Positions 1 to 9,389 of a stretch of DNA of 47,802 bases are shown here, in pieces. The DNA is from Atopobiaceae bacterium. GTDB taxonomy: Bacteria > Actinomycetota > Coriobacteriia > Coriobacteriales > Atopobiaceae. The stretch lies in contig JAGAVX010000144.1 in NCBI GenBank assembly GCA_017941705.1, positions 1 through 47,802 of the forward strand. Direction: 5' to 3'. The translations under genes were made by a program, and so were the position numbers. The notes beneath the pieces were generated by a model. That model made no database searches. It was not told the origin of the DNA and worked only from the letters and a program-made list of their open reading frames with translations. The first letter of the stretch is position 1. Every line of letters begins with the position of its first letter.

Positions 1-564
<564 letters not shown>

Positions 565-573
565 GAGGCACCA

Positions 574-1479
574 ATGAGGATTCTTGTCACCGGCTGCAAG
601 GGTCAGCTGGGCAATGAGCTGCGCCGCCTGCTCGAGACGGGGGAGGCCGAGATCGGCCCCATTCCTGCCGAGCTCAGGGATTCCGAGGCGACCTACATCG
701 ACGTCGACGAGCTCGACATCACCGATCCCGACGCAGTGGACGCGTTCTTTGGGGCGCACACCTTTGATGCGGTCATCAACTGCGCCGCGATGACCAACGT
801 CGACGGGTGCGAGAAGGTCGAGGACCTGGCGTTCAAGGTAAACGCGCTGGGCCCCGAGAACCTCGCCCGCGCCTGCGCCACGCAGGGTGCCAAGTTCGTG
901 CAGGTCTCTACCGACTACGTGTTCCCCGGGAACGAGCCCGGCGAGCGCGTGGAGGAAGACCCCACCGGCCCGATCAGCGCATACGGCCGCACCAAGCTCG
1001 CCGGCGAGCACTTGGTCCTCGAGGCCAACCCGCGCTCCTTCGTGGTGCGCACGGCCTGGCTCTACGGCTATGTGGGAAGGAACTTCGTCAAGACGATGCT
1101 GCGCCTCGCGCGCGAGCTTGGTGGCATGACCGTGGTGGACGACCAGATCGGCAACCCGACCTCGGCGAACGACCTTGCCTACGAGCTGCTCAAGCTCATC
1201 CTCACCGACGAGTACGGCATCTACCACTGCACGAACGAGGGCATCACCTCGTGGGCGCAGTTCACGAAGGCCATCGTCGAGGGGGCCGGCTATGACCCCG
1301 GCATCGTGACACCCTGCACCTCCGATGAGTATGCGGCGGCGCATCCCGATGCGGCACGTCGCCCGCTGTTCTCGGCCCTCAGGAACGCACATCTCGAGCG
1401 GACCATCGGCAACGAGATGCGTCCTTGGCAGGAGGCCCTCGCCACGTATCTGAACAACCTTCCCGAGCTTGAGGGCTAG
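574..1479 (+). CDS. rfbD: dTDP-4-dehydrorhamnose reductase
   Basis: RmlD carries out the last step of dTDP-L-rhamnose synthesis, NAD(P)H reduction of dTDP-6-deoxy-L-lyxo-4-hexulose. The 301-residue length is normal for the family. Visible motifs are the nucleotide-binding GxxGxxG (GCKGQLG, residues 7-13), the VSTDYVFPG strand near 111-119 and the catalytic YxxxK (Tyr137, Lys141). The ATG lies 9 bases after the rmlB stop, with GGAGG at 565-569 overlapping the end of rmlB. rmlC sits 25 kb away and rmlA is not in the window, so the rhamnose genes are split in this locus. No domain is missing. Confidence 0.96.
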   Translation: MRILVTGCKGQLGNELRRLLETGEAEIGPIPAELRDSEATYIDVDELDITDPDAVDAFFGAHTFDAVINCAAMTNVDGCEKVEDLAFKVNALGPENLARACATQGAKFVQVSTDYVFPGNEPGERVEEDPTGPISAYGRTKLAGEHLVLEANPRSFVVRTAWLYGYVGRNFVKTMLRLARELGGMTVVDDQIGNPTSANDLAYELLKLILTDEYGIYHCTNEGITSWAQFTKAIVEGAGYDPGIVTPCTSDEYAAAHPDAARRPLFSALRNAHLERTIGNEMRPWQEALATYLNNLPELEG

Positions 1480-1667
1480 CGGGGAAGCGCAAGGAAAAGC
1501 GTGGCTAGCCGCCAAAACGACAACATTTCAGGATGAAGAAGAGATTCTTGTGTCTTTGCGAGACGCGCAACTACAAGGCTTTTTCTCCTGTATGCTTCTG
1601 TAGCTATCGATTTATCGAAATCACTGGTGCAGTCTTGGCGGCACCATTAGATGGGATAGGAGGTTGT

Positions 1668-3851
1668 ATGGACTATCAACAGAGAAGCGCCAAGCCTTCC
1701 GAAAAGCTTCTCAACGTCTTGGCTCCGTCAGGGCGTGCGATTGGTCGCGTGGTTGTCGCGGGTCTCGTAGGCATCATCCTCGCGGCGTCTCCTGTCTCGG
1801 CTTTTGCGGAGGAGGCCATTCTGGCTTCTGCCGCAAGCGATGCTGGGGCAATCGTCGAGACCGTCAACACCGATGCGACCGAAGAGGGTCTGACCGAGGC
1901 TGGTCAGGCCGATGAGGTGGCTGATCAGGCGGACGACGCGGCCGGCCAGACCGAGGTGGCAGCTGATGATGCTGCTGTCGCCGAAGAACAGCAGGTCGCA
2001 TCCGAGGATACCGAGCTTACTGAGACTCCCGCCGAAGAGCAGTCCGCAGTAGAGGGCGAGCTCGCCGAAGAGGTCTCGAATACCGAGCCCGCTGCGGAGG
2101 AGACGCAGGCTGTGGAGCCTCTCGCTACGGTCGATGCCAAGGTCGAGAATGCCACTGAGGCAATCGCCGCTCAGGGTGAACCCAAGCAGGGCCACTGGGT
2201 GGTTGATGCCCGCTCCGGCTCTCTTGAGCGCTACTGGGTGTGGGAAGACGGCACCCTGGCAAAGAACGTGCTGATCACCCCTGAGAACGGTGCCAAATAC
2301 TACGCCTATGCCCGTTCTGACGGTCGCATCGTTCGCGGCAAGTGGGACAGCGGCCACGGACTGGTCTACGTCGCCGACAACGAGGGCAAGCTCCTTGGAT
2401 CTGACCTCGACGAGGACGGCTGGGTCGTTACCGGAATCTATGACGGTGGCTACCAGCGCTACTACGTCGATGCTGCGCTTAAGGGCGCGCGCTCGGGCTT
2501 CTTCAGCGTGAAGAACTACGGCGATGCCTTTGGCGCTGCCGGTCAGGGCTATGTCGTCCGCGAGGACTTCATCTTTGGTGACAGGAAGTGGTCTGCCGAC
2601 AACGACGGTAAGCTCCGTTCTGGCTGGTACGTCACTTCTGGTTTTGGCGACGGGCTGCAGCGCTACTGGATGGGCGATACCGTCTTTGGCTCTCCTCACG
2701 CTGCTGCAATCAACAGGCTCATCGACTCCAAGAAGGAGAAGTCGGGCTACGACGCCTATGCGACCTCTGCGGGCTACGTGGTTCGCGGCAGGCTCGACAA
2801 CGGCAAGGGACGCGTCTACATTGCCGACAACGACGGCAAGCTCATCGGCAGTGGCATGACCAAGAGCGGATGGATCGTTACCGACAAGTTTGACGGCCAT
2901 CTTGAGCGTTACTACGTTGATGCTGTCACCAAGGCAGCCGTGTCCGGCTTCTTCACGGTTGACGGTTACGGCGACGTGTTTGGCAGGGGCGGCACAGGCA
3001 TCATCCATCGTGGTGCTATGCCCTTTGGCGCCATGGTCATTCTTGCCGACAACGACGGCAAGCTGCCCACCAAGGGTGGTTGGCTGGTCACCAGCATCTA
3101 CAACCAGGGTCTTCAGCGCTACTGGGTCGAGAAGGTGTACGGCAAGTACTATGGCACCAAGCCTGGCTACTCGACCAGTGGCTACGCTCACTACACCACC
3201 GCCGACGGCTATGTCCTCCGTAACGGCATCCAGAAGGTCGGAAGCGAATACTATCAGGCCGACAACGACGGCAAGCTCAAAAAGATTGAAGTGGGCTGGG
3301 TTACGATTAACGGTACCCGCTACTTCCGTCGCGTTGACGGCACCATGGTTAAGGTCACGAATGCTGGCTATTCTGCCTGGAAGAACATCCAGGGCTACAA
3401 CAGCAAGGATTACATCATTGCCATCGACAACAACAGCTGCCGTGTGTTCATCTTCACGGGGTCGCTCGGCAATTGGATGCCCCTGTTTGACTGGACAGCA
3501 TCGGTTGGCTGCACACCCGCGCAGGGTGGTGACGATACCTTTGGCGAGACCTTCCGCGGTATCAGCCATGTTCGTGCCAAGGGTTACTCGATGGGTAACG
3601 ATCCTTGGGAGTACTATTGGACCGAGTTCTTTATCAACGGGCAGGCTGAGCGCACCGACGGCGAAGGTCAACGCTTCCACACGGAGCTATACAAAACGGG
3701 TCACCCTACCGGTAATCCAAATGATTTCTTTGATCCCGCGGATCGCACACTGGGCAAGAAAAACACTCACGGATGTGTCCGTCTTGCCACGGCCAATGCC
3801 AAGTGGATTTACTACAACATCCCTATCGGAACGACGGTCTGGAGCTACTAG
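1668..3851 (+). CDS. Secreted wall-binding repeat protein with C-terminal L,D-transpeptidase (YkuD) domain
   Basis: About 727 residues. I chose ATG 1668 because AGGAGG lies just upstream and a classical signal peptide follows (hydrophobic core VVVAGLVGIILAA, cleavage near SAFA, residue ~47); an in-frame ATG at 1533 would bury the signal behind 45 extra residues. After the signal comes a Glu/Ala/Thr-rich acidic linker (~48-190). Then comes an array of imperfect repeats built on 'GW.VT...dG..QRYYVD' and 'ADNDGKL' (~195-600), resembling glucan- or choline-binding repeats. The C-terminal YkuD domain ends with THGCVRL (catalytic Cys about 703), preceded by an upstream His, and GTTVWSY. It should be exported, bind wall polymer, and cross-link peptidoglycan 3-3 or attach proteins. 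It shares repeat design with the CotH protein at 27.2 kb. Confidence 0.9.
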   Translation: MDYQQRSAKPSEKLLNVLAPSGRAIGRVVVAGLVGIILAASPVSAFAEEAILASAASDAGAIVETVNTDATEEGLTEAGQADEVADQADDAAGQTEVAADDAAVAEEQQVASEDTELTETPAEEQSAVEGELAEEVSNTEPAAEETQAVEPLATVDAKVENATEAIAAQGEPKQGHWVVDARSGSLERYWVWEDGTLAKNVLITPENGAKYYAYARSDGRIVRGKWDSGHGLVYVADNEGKLLGSDLDEDGWVVTGIYDGGYQRYYVDAALKGARSGFFSVKNYGDAFGAAGQGYVVREDFIFGDRKWSADNDGKLRSGWYVTSGFGDGLQRYWMGDTVFGSPHAAAINRLIDSKKEKSGYDAYATSAGYVVRGRLDNGKGRVYIADNDGKLIGSGMTKSGWIVTDKFDGHLERYYVDAVTKAAVSGFFTVDGYGDVFGRGGTGIIHRGAMPFGAMVILADNDGKLPTKGGWLVTSIYNQGLQRYWVEKVYGKYYGTKPGYSTSGYAHYTTADGYVLRNGIQKVGSEYYQADNDGKLKKIEVGWVTINGTRYFRRVDGTMVKVTNAGYSAWKNIQGYNSKDYIIAIDNNSCRVFIFTGSLGNWMPLFDWTASVGCTPAQGGDDTFGETFRGISHVRAKGYSMGNDPWEYYWTEFFINGQAERTDGEGQRFHTELYKTGHPTGNPNDFFDPADRTLGKKNTHGCVRLATANAKWIYYNIPIGTTVWSY

Positions 3852-3878
3852 TCCGTAAGGACAACGGCTAACGCAATG

Positions 3879-3914
3879 GTCCCCGGCATCTCCAAGAGGT
3901 GCCGGGGACTTTTT
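3879..3914 (+). terminator. Rho-independent terminator after the L,D-transpeptidase gene
   Basis: A perfect 10-bp stem (GTCCCCGGCA, 3879-3888, pairing with 3900-3909) with an 11-base loop is followed directly by TTTTT (3910-3914). It lies 28 bases after the stop codon, between two convergent genes. Confidence 0.9.
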
Positions 3915-4002
3915 CGTGCATCGGGGACAGGCACCAGTGCACGCCGCCGTGCATCGGGGACAGGCACCAACGCACACGCGCGTGCATCGGGGACAGGCTT
4001 CC
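3915..4002. repeat. 33-bp tandem repeat, three copies, with GGGGACAGGC core
   Basis: CGTGCATCGGGGACAGGC recurs at 3915, 3948 and 3981, an exact 33-base period; the first two copies continue with ACCA, the third diverges to TTCC. The remainder of each unit is a variable CA/CG-rich stretch. The unit lies between convergent genes, directly after the terminator. The GGGGACA(G/C)GC core is shared with the large palindromes at 35993 and 45830, which suggests a common REP-like family. Confidence 0.85.
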
Positions 4003-4032
4003 CCGACGCACGCCCAAGGGCAGACGGAAAGT

Positions 4033-6648
4033 CTATTGCCTGTTCAGGCGGGCAATCACCACGCAGCCGGCGAGCGTCAGTGCCACTCCCACCAGGGAGC
4101 ACGCGACGCCAAGCCCAAGGTGCGGGGCGGTGTAGGTGGCCTCGACGTCATGAACGCCCGCAGGAACGGCGAACCCGATGAAACCGTAGTCGGCTCGCGT
4201 GGTCTCGACCACCTCGCCGTCAACGCGGACCGTCCAGCCAGCCACGTGCGGAACCGCCAGGCAGGCAAACGAGTTGATGTTGGCAAAGACCTTGCCGGAT
4301 ATGGAAGTCTTGTCCTTCTGGCTCACGCGAGCCTGCGATGCAGGGACTGCGGCAGGCAGACCGTTCTCGCCCATCTCCCACTCCTCAAGGGGCATCCAGC
4401 TCAGGTCGAGCGCGGGGAGATCCTCCATGGTGACATCCGAGGGATTCTCGTACGAGATGACGTCGAGGTGGTCATCGGGAACGACGATGAGGTTGCCGAC
4501 CATCTCGCGCCTGCTGGCCACGTCCATCTGGGCCATCTCGCCCTCACCAATGATGCCGCTGGTCAAAGTCAGGATCGAGTCCGCCCTCATGTTGCGGTAG
4601 ACATGCACGGCGCCGACGGTCGTGAGCTCGCGGCACCAGTCCCAGCTGAGGGGCTCGCGAGACAGCAGGTACTTGACGCCCAGCGCATGGAGCAACGTGG
4701 GTTCCGCGGGATCGCTGACAAACGCCTGGTAGGCCACGTCGCCAACAAGGGCCTCGGGCCAAAGCTGCTGGTAGAACTCCTCGACATCGGCATCGAGCGT
4801 AGAGTTGTACGAAGACACGCCGCGATAGTGCTGTACGAGCGAATCGTTGAGCGACGTCCAGTCGCTGTAGAGCTTCTCGGCACGCCAGAACGTCGGGTCA
4901 TAGTCCCTAAGCCAGTCAAGTGCGGCAACGGTGTCGGCGTCCTTTGCCGATTGCAGCGAGCTGGGCATATTTGAAGGTTGGCAGACGCTCCTGCTATTGG
5001 TCGAGAGGAAGCCGTCGACGATACTGCTCGACACGATGGCCAGGCAGCAAAGCGCGTACACGAGACCGCTTGCGCCGGCAAAGGGCATGCCGGAATCATT
5101 CGCGACGGTGCGGTCCGACGCACTAGCATGCTTGCTCATGGAAAGGTCTGGCACGGGAGAGTCACCAAGTCGCCACAGCGCTGCGGCGCTCGCGCACGTC
5201 GCGATGAGGTACCACAGGCACCCCAGGCGTCCGTCGACGGTATGTGCCAACGACCATCCAATCACGCCCACGCTCAGAACCGTCGCGACGGCAAGGGGGA
5301 TGCGAGCGACCTTCCCCGGCACGACGCGGCGGTCAAATCCCACCGCCATGGCGATGCATGTGGGGATGACAACCGCAAACGAGCTGCGGTACTTGGGCGC
5401 CACGAGCGCGTTCGAGAACGCAGGAAGGAAGAAGTTGAGGCAGTACGCCACAACGAGCAGCCCCGCAAGACACGACAGGACCTTCGTGCGACGGTCGGCG
5501 TCCCGCACCACCCATGTGGCAAACTGCGACAGGAGCATGAACACGCCGCAGGACAGTCCGAGCGTGATGATCTCGTACACGTTGACGTACGAAAAGCCCG
5601 GGGTTGGTGGCATGACGCTCTCGGGAATGGGGTTTCCGTACGACACCAGCCCGTTGCCCATGGCGCGGCTGAGGATCATGGGAATCCAGTGCAGCGGGAC
5701 AAAGGTGCCCAGGTAGGTGATGGCACGCGAGAGCGCCGAACCGTTCTCGGACCCGACCACCCGCGTGGACTCGCCCAGCATGAGCGTGGCGTAGGGGATG
5801 ACGGCACACATCGAGATGATGATGCCGCAAATGACGGGAATGGTCAGACGTCCAAAAAGGCGCAGGTAGTTGCCGACGCCACCCTCCGATACATGGGCGG
5901 CGCGGAGCAGCGCATAGGCAGTCGCGAAGAGCATGACCATGAAGCCCGAGTAGACGCTCGCCATGATGCTGAGGGCAACGCCCACTGCCAGCATGAGGAA
6001 CCTCAGGGGCGTGAGGCGCTCCATGAGAAGCTCGAGCAGCAGGGGGAGAAGTGTTGCTAGGACAAACACCGTGCCAAGCCAGTAGTGCTGACCCCACAGC
6101 ATGAGGTAGCCCGAGAAGGCACACAGCACCGAACCCAGGATACGTGCCAGCGGAGTCTCGCAGTAGAAGGTGAGCAGATGATCGGCCAGCAGAGCGACGA
6201 TGAGCACCTTGATGGACTGCACGATCACGAGCGCAAGTGCCACGCGCTCGTTGCCAAGCACCAGTCCGAGAGGCACAAAGAGCAGGTTGAAGGGGTCAAG
6301 CGTCCACGACTGGTACGACATGAAGCTCACGCCGAGCCCGTACTCGTGGTTCCAGAGGTCAAATGTCCCCGACCGGATGGCGTCGAGCATGTTGCAGTAG
6401 TAGGGCACGTATTGCTCCGAGGTGTCGTTTCCCACGTCAAGGTAGGCAAACGAGAGGCTCCCCCGATAAAAGCGGTAGTAGATCGTCACGAGGCCAAGTG
6501 CGACGACGAGGGTCAGTACCAAAAGCTCGACTGAGGTCCGTGAGCGGGATTTGCGCAGAAGAGAAGGCATTGCCCTGCAGACCAAGCCAAAAACCGCGAC
6601 TGCCGCAAGGGCCACACCGGCAAGATACCTATAGGCCAACCAGTTCAT
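4033..6648 (-). CDS. YfhO-family polytopic membrane protein (GT-C-like, surface glycan modification)
   Basis: 871 residues with many hydrophobic segments over the first ~500-580 residues, a long soluble extracytoplasmic region (~600-840) and one last membrane helix before the C-terminal NRQ. The family hallmark is the loop after the second helix, containing DVGNDTSEQYVPYY (from Asp71), followed by WNHEYGLGVSF. YfhO proteins are GT-C-fold membrane proteins; Bacillus and Listeria members glycosylate teichoic or lipoteichoic acid using undecaprenyl-phosphate sugars on the outer face. A similar role here is inferred: it could use the lipid-linked sugar made by the GT2/EamA operon at 24.4-26.2 kb. 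It is transcribed divergently from the transaminase gene starting at 6739. The exact substrate cannot be read from sequence. Confidence 0.85.
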   Translation of the reverse strand: MNWLAYRYLAGVALAAVAVFGLVCRAMPSLLRKSRSRTSVELLVLTLVVALGLVTIYYRFYRGSLSFAYLDVGNDTSEQYVPYYCNMLDAIRSGTFDLWNHEYGLGVSFMSYQSWTLDPFNLLFVPLGLVLGNERVALALVIVQSIKVLIVALLADHLLTFYCETPLARILGSVLCAFSGYLMLWGQHYWLGTVFVLATLLPLLLELLMERLTPLRFLMLAVGVALSIMASVYSGFMVMLFATAYALLRAAHVSEGGVGNYLRLFGRLTIPVICGIIISMCAVIPYATLMLGESTRVVGSENGSALSRAITYLGTFVPLHWIPMILSRAMGNGLVSYGNPIPESVMPPTPGFSYVNVYEIITLGLSCGVFMLLSQFATWVVRDADRRTKVLSCLAGLLVVAYCLNFFLPAFSNALVAPKYRSSFAVVIPTCIAMAVGFDRRVVPGKVARIPLAVATVLSVGVIGWSLAHTVDGRLGCLWYLIATCASAAALWRLGDSPVPDLSMSKHASASDRTVANDSGMPFAGASGLVYALCCLAIVSSSIVDGFLSTNSRSVCQPSNMPSSLQSAKDADTVAALDWLRDYDPTFWRAEKLYSDWTSLNDSLVQHYRGVSSYNSTLDADVEEFYQQLWPEALVGDVAYQAFVSDPAEPTLLHALGVKYLLSREPLSWDWCRELTTVGAVHVYRNMRADSILTLTSGIIGEGEMAQMDVASRREMVGNLIVVPDDHLDVISYENPSDVTMEDLPALDLSWMPLEEWEMGENGLPAAVPASQARVSQKDKTSISGKVFANINSFACLAVPHVAGWTVRVDGEVVETTRADYGFIGFAVPAGVHDVEATYTAPHLGLGVACSLVGVALTLAGCVVIARLNRQ

Positions 6649-6668
6649 AGGGACTCCCGGAAGATGGG

Positions 6669-6713
6669 TTTGTATGGTGAAACCAAAGTCATGCTACCAT
6701 CTTTGTACATTGT
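6669..6713 (+). promoter_or_regulatory. Candidate promoter of the transaminase/ATP-grasp operon
   Basis: TTGTAT (6670-6675) and TACCAT (6695-6700) are separated by 19 bases, and the second is preceded by an extended-minus-10 TG (6692-6693). The start codon is 38 bases further on. Two half-arms like those of the 26-bp palindrome family (TTTGTATGG at 6669, CTTTGTACAT at 6701) overlap this site, so it could also be a degenerate copy of that repeat. Confidence 0.4.
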
Positions 6714-6738
6714 TCATGAGCATGGAGGAGTCTGGTCC

Positions 6739-7872
6739 ATGGTTAGTTTCAACATACCTCCCTTTCTTGGTCCTGAGCTCGACTACGTGCGCGAGGCGGC
6801 CGCCGTCAATCAGAAAATCTGCGGCGACGGTCCCTTCTCGGAGCGCTGTCACACTTGGCTCGAGGAGCGCTTTGGAGCCAAGAAGGCACTTCTTACCACC
6901 AGTGGGACTGCCGCGCTCGAGATGGCGGCGATCCTGTGCGACCTGAAGCCTGGTGACGAGGTGATTCTCCCCAGCTTCACGTTCTCTTCCACGGCGACGG
7001 CATTCCAGATGGTCGGTGCGACGCTTGTGTTTGTCGACGTTCGTCCCGACACGATGAACATCGACGAGACGCGCATCGAGGAGGCCATCACCGAACGCAC
7101 ACGCGTTATCGTGCCCGTGCACTATGCGGGTGTGGCTTGCGAGATGGACACGATTCTCGACATTGCCCGTCGGCATAACCTCCTTGTGGTCGAGGATGCC
7201 GCCCAGGGGGTCATGAGCACCTACAAGGGACGCGCTTTGGGAACCCTGGGGACGTTCGGCTGCTTCTCGTTCCATGAGACCAAGAACTACTCGATGGGTG
7301 AGGGTGGGGCCATTCTCGTCAACGACCCGGCGTACATCGAACGCGCCGAGATCATCCGCGAGAAGGGCACCAATCGCCAGCGCTTCTTTAGGGGGCAGGT
7401 CGACAAGTACACATGGGTTGACCGTGGCGGCTCTTACCTGCAGAGCGATCTCAATGCGGCCTACCTGCTCGCGCAGCTCGAGCGAGCGGATGAGGTCAAC
7501 GAAAACCGGCTTGCGACGTGGCGTGCGTATGACGAGGCACTTCGTCCGCTCGAGGCGGATGGGATGGTCTCGCTGCCCTGCATTCCCGAGGACTGCGTCC
7601 ACAACGCGCACATGTACTATGTAAAGCTCGCTGACCTCGCTGAGCGCACCAGGTTCATCGACCATATGAAGCGCAGTGGCGTCTCGTGCGTGTTCCACTA
7701 CATTCCTCTGCACAGCTCCCCTGCTGGTCAGATGTTTGGTCGCTTTAGCGGTGAGGACGTCTACACCACGCGCGAGTCCGATCGTCTCGTTCGCCTGCCC
7801 ATGTACTACGGAATGACAGACGAGGACCGTCAGACGGTCATTGACGCGGCGCTTGCGTTCTTTGGAGCGTAG
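6739..7872 (+). CDS. rffA: dTDP-4-amino-4,6-dideoxygalactose transaminase (WecE/RffA-like, DegT family)
   Basis: A PLP-dependent sugar transaminase of 377 residues. ATG 6739 is chosen because GGAGGAG (6724-6730) lies 8 bases upstream and the protein then begins as known WecE proteins do (short leader then GPELDY); an in-frame ATG at 6664 would add 25 unrelated residues. Recognised blocks are CGDGPFSERC, VRPDTMNIDE, VPVHYAGVACEMDT, VEDAAQGVMSTYKGRALG, FSFHETKN with the Schiff-base Lys182, Asp153 for the PLP nitrogen, and IREKGTNR. These match WecE of enterobacterial common antigen closely, so the expected reaction is glutamate-dependent amination of dTDP-4-keto-6-deoxyglucose to dTDP-Fuc4N. 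The ATP-grasp gene follows 6 bases after the stop. No WecD-type acetyltransferase is nearby; the ATP-grasp ligase may take that place. Confidence 0.93.
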   Translation: MVSFNIPPFLGPELDYVREAAAVNQKICGDGPFSERCHTWLEERFGAKKALLTTSGTAALEMAAILCDLKPGDEVILPSFTFSSTATAFQMVGATLVFVDVRPDTMNIDETRIEEAITERTRVIVPVHYAGVACEMDTILDIARRHNLLVVEDAAQGVMSTYKGRALGTLGTFGCFSFHETKNYSMGEGGAILVNDPAYIERAEIIREKGTNRQRFFRGQVDKYTWVDRGGSYLQSDLNAAYLLAQLERADEVNENRLATWRAYDEALRPLEADGMVSLPCIPEDCVHNAHMYYVKLADLAERTRFIDHMKRSGVSCVFHYIPLHSSPAGQMFGRFSGEDVYTTRESDRLVRLPMYYGMTDEDRQTVIDAALAFFGA

Positions 7873-7878
7873 CTGCGT

Positions 7879-9138
7879 ATGGGTGCGATGACAGAAGCGG
7901 AAAGGGGCAGCGCTCAGCCGCTGGCCGGCAAGACGATTCTGCTGCTAGGAGGATCGGACTTTCAGGTGCCCGCGATCGAGTGCGCCAAGCGACTTGGGTT
8001 GCGCACGGTGCTCTGCGACTACCTGCCCGACAATCCAGGTCAGTATGTGGCCGACGTCTTCTATCAGAAGAGCACGACCGACCGCGAACTGATGCTGGAA
8101 GTTGCTCGTGCCGAGAATGCTGATGGGGTCCTATCGTTCTGTTCGGATGTTGCTCTGCCGAGCGCCGCCTACGTTGCGGAACAGCTTGGACTGGCCACCA
8201 ATCCCCTTTCATCGGTCGAGATTCTGAGCAAGAAGCAGCTCTTTCATCCGTACCTCGCCGAGCATGGCTTTGCGTGTCCGCACCTTGTGTCGTTTCCCGT
8301 TGGCACAAGTCCCGCGGAGGTCATCGAGCTTGTAAAGGGGCTCGAGGGCTCCATCGTGATAAAGCCGACCGACTCGTCGGGTTCAAAGGGCGTCACGCGA
8401 CTGGACAAGCGCGAGATACAGCGCGTCTCTGAAGCGCTTGATGCCGCCGCCGAGTATTCCCGCAACGGGGTGCTTGTCGCCGAGGAGTTCATCGAGTACG
8501 AATACCCGCACCTCATTGGTGGTGACATCTTTGTCAAGGATGGTCGCGTGGTGTTCTGGGGATTGATGAGCTGCCTTCGCGACAACGAGGTCGCGAGTCT
8601 CGTCCCCGTGGGAAAGGCCTACCCGGCAGGCTTGTCGACCGAGCAAGAGCAAGCGGTTCACGAGCAGTTGCAGGCGTTGGTGACGAGCCTTGGACTTCGC
8701 TTTGGCGAGATGAACATCGAGGTGATCATCGGCCGTGGCGGCAAGCCTTACATTCTGGAGTGCGGTGGTCGTGCCGGCGGCAACATGATTCCTCTCGAGC
8801 TGACTGACATCTCCGGTATCGATCTCGTAGAGGCAAACGTTCGCTTTGCGATGGGTGACACCTCGATGGACCTGGTCTTTGATGGTGGCGACCGCGTTAT
8901 TTCGACCTATGTGCTTCACTCGGGTCGTGATGGCGTTTTTGAAGGTGTGGACTTTAGCCCCCAGATTGCGCCCCATGTCTATCGCAAGATGATTCACGCT
9001 CATCCAGGCGACCGAGTGGAACGTCTCACCAATGGTGCGAAAGCGTTTGGGCAGGTTTTCCTGCGCTTTGATACGTCCGACCAGATGTGGGACATGCTGG
9101 GGCACATCAAAGACCACATACGCGTTAACGTTGGGTAG
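7879..9138 (+). CDS. ATP-grasp ligase (first of two paralogues)
   Basis: 419 residues with a PurK/CarB-like ATP-grasp organisation. A pre-ATP-grasp Rossmann start (ILLLGGSDFQVPAIECAKRLG) is followed by the ATP-binding lysine in IVIKPTDSSGSKG (about 160-171), LVAEEFIE, and the metal-binding ECGGRAGGNMIP near residue 293. ATP-grasp enzymes of this group activate a carboxylate as acyl-phosphate and join it to an amine. The gene starts 6 bases after a WecE-like transaminase that makes an amino sugar, so acylation of that amino group, for instance with an amino acid, is an attractive inference. An alternative start is ATG 7888. It is closely similar to the protein at 12127-13347, including the identical segment TVLCDYLPDNPGQYVADVFY, so one arose from the other by duplication. 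The substrate is unknown. Confidence 0.9.
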   Translation: MGAMTEAERGSAQPLAGKTILLLGGSDFQVPAIECAKRLGLRTVLCDYLPDNPGQYVADVFYQKSTTDRELMLEVARAENADGVLSFCSDVALPSAAYVAEQLGLATNPLSSVEILSKKQLFHPYLAEHGFACPHLVSFPVGTSPAEVIELVKGLEGSIVIKPTDSSGSKGVTRLDKREIQRVSEALDAAAEYSRNGVLVAEEFIEYEYPHLIGGDIFVKDGRVVFWGLMSCLRDNEVASLVPVGKAYPAGLSTEQEQAVHEQLQALVTSLGLRFGEMNIEVIIGRGGKPYILECGGRAGGNMIPLELTDISGIDLVEANVRFAMGDTSMDLVFDGGDRVISTYVLHSGRDGVFEGVDFSPQIAPHVYRKMIHAHPGDRVERLTNGAKAFGQVFLRFDTSDQMWDMLGHIKDHIRVNVG

Positions 9139-9156
9139 ACACACAGATACTGACAA

Positions 9157-9180
9157 CACCTACAAACAGGTTTGTAGGTG
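9157..9180. repeat. 26-bp-family palindrome, cluster A, first copy
   Basis: CACCTACAA (9157-9165) and its exact complement TTTGTAGGTG flank a 6-base centre (ACAGGT). The copy lies 18 bases after the ATP-grasp stop codon. It is followed by CAATTATTT, so it may act as a terminator for that gene. A half-copy (TTGTATGTAACTTTT) follows near 9214. Confidence 0.85.
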
Positions 9181-9262
9181 CAATTATTTGGGAGAATGGG
9201 CCCGAATTACGATTTGTATGTAACTTTTCGAACCCTCCGTCAGCAAGTGGCCTTTCGGCACC

Positions 9263-9332
9263 CAAAAACGCACCTACGATCTGAGTTGTAGGTGCGTTAT
9301 TTTGAGGCGTCCAGAAAAAACGCTGACAAAGT
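9263..9332. repeat. 26-bp-family palindrome, cluster A, second copy with extended flank
   Basis: AACGCACCTACGA and TTGTAGGTGCGTT (9267-9298) pair around the centre TCTGAG, with A-rich and T-rich flanks that would make it a terminator in both directions. Read on the minus strand, the element begins TTTGTCAGCGTTTTTTC (9332 to ~9316). The same block occurs on the plus strand at 19830 in cluster C, so the two copies are related over about 70 bases and point in opposite directions. It lies between convergent genes. Confidence 0.8.
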
Positions 9333-9389
9333 GTCGGTGACAGCCTGTAGACGCCCGATCCGGTCAGAAAGAGATGGTGGGCGGCCCAG

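Noticed and set aside
1728-3680. 650-residue open frame on the minus strand opposite the L,D-transpeptidase gene
   Set aside because: It is the antisense of a repetitive, strongly G/C-third-position gene. The plus frame has a signal peptide, ribosome site and catalytic motif; the minus frame has none and a Val/Asp/Leu-rich shadow composition.
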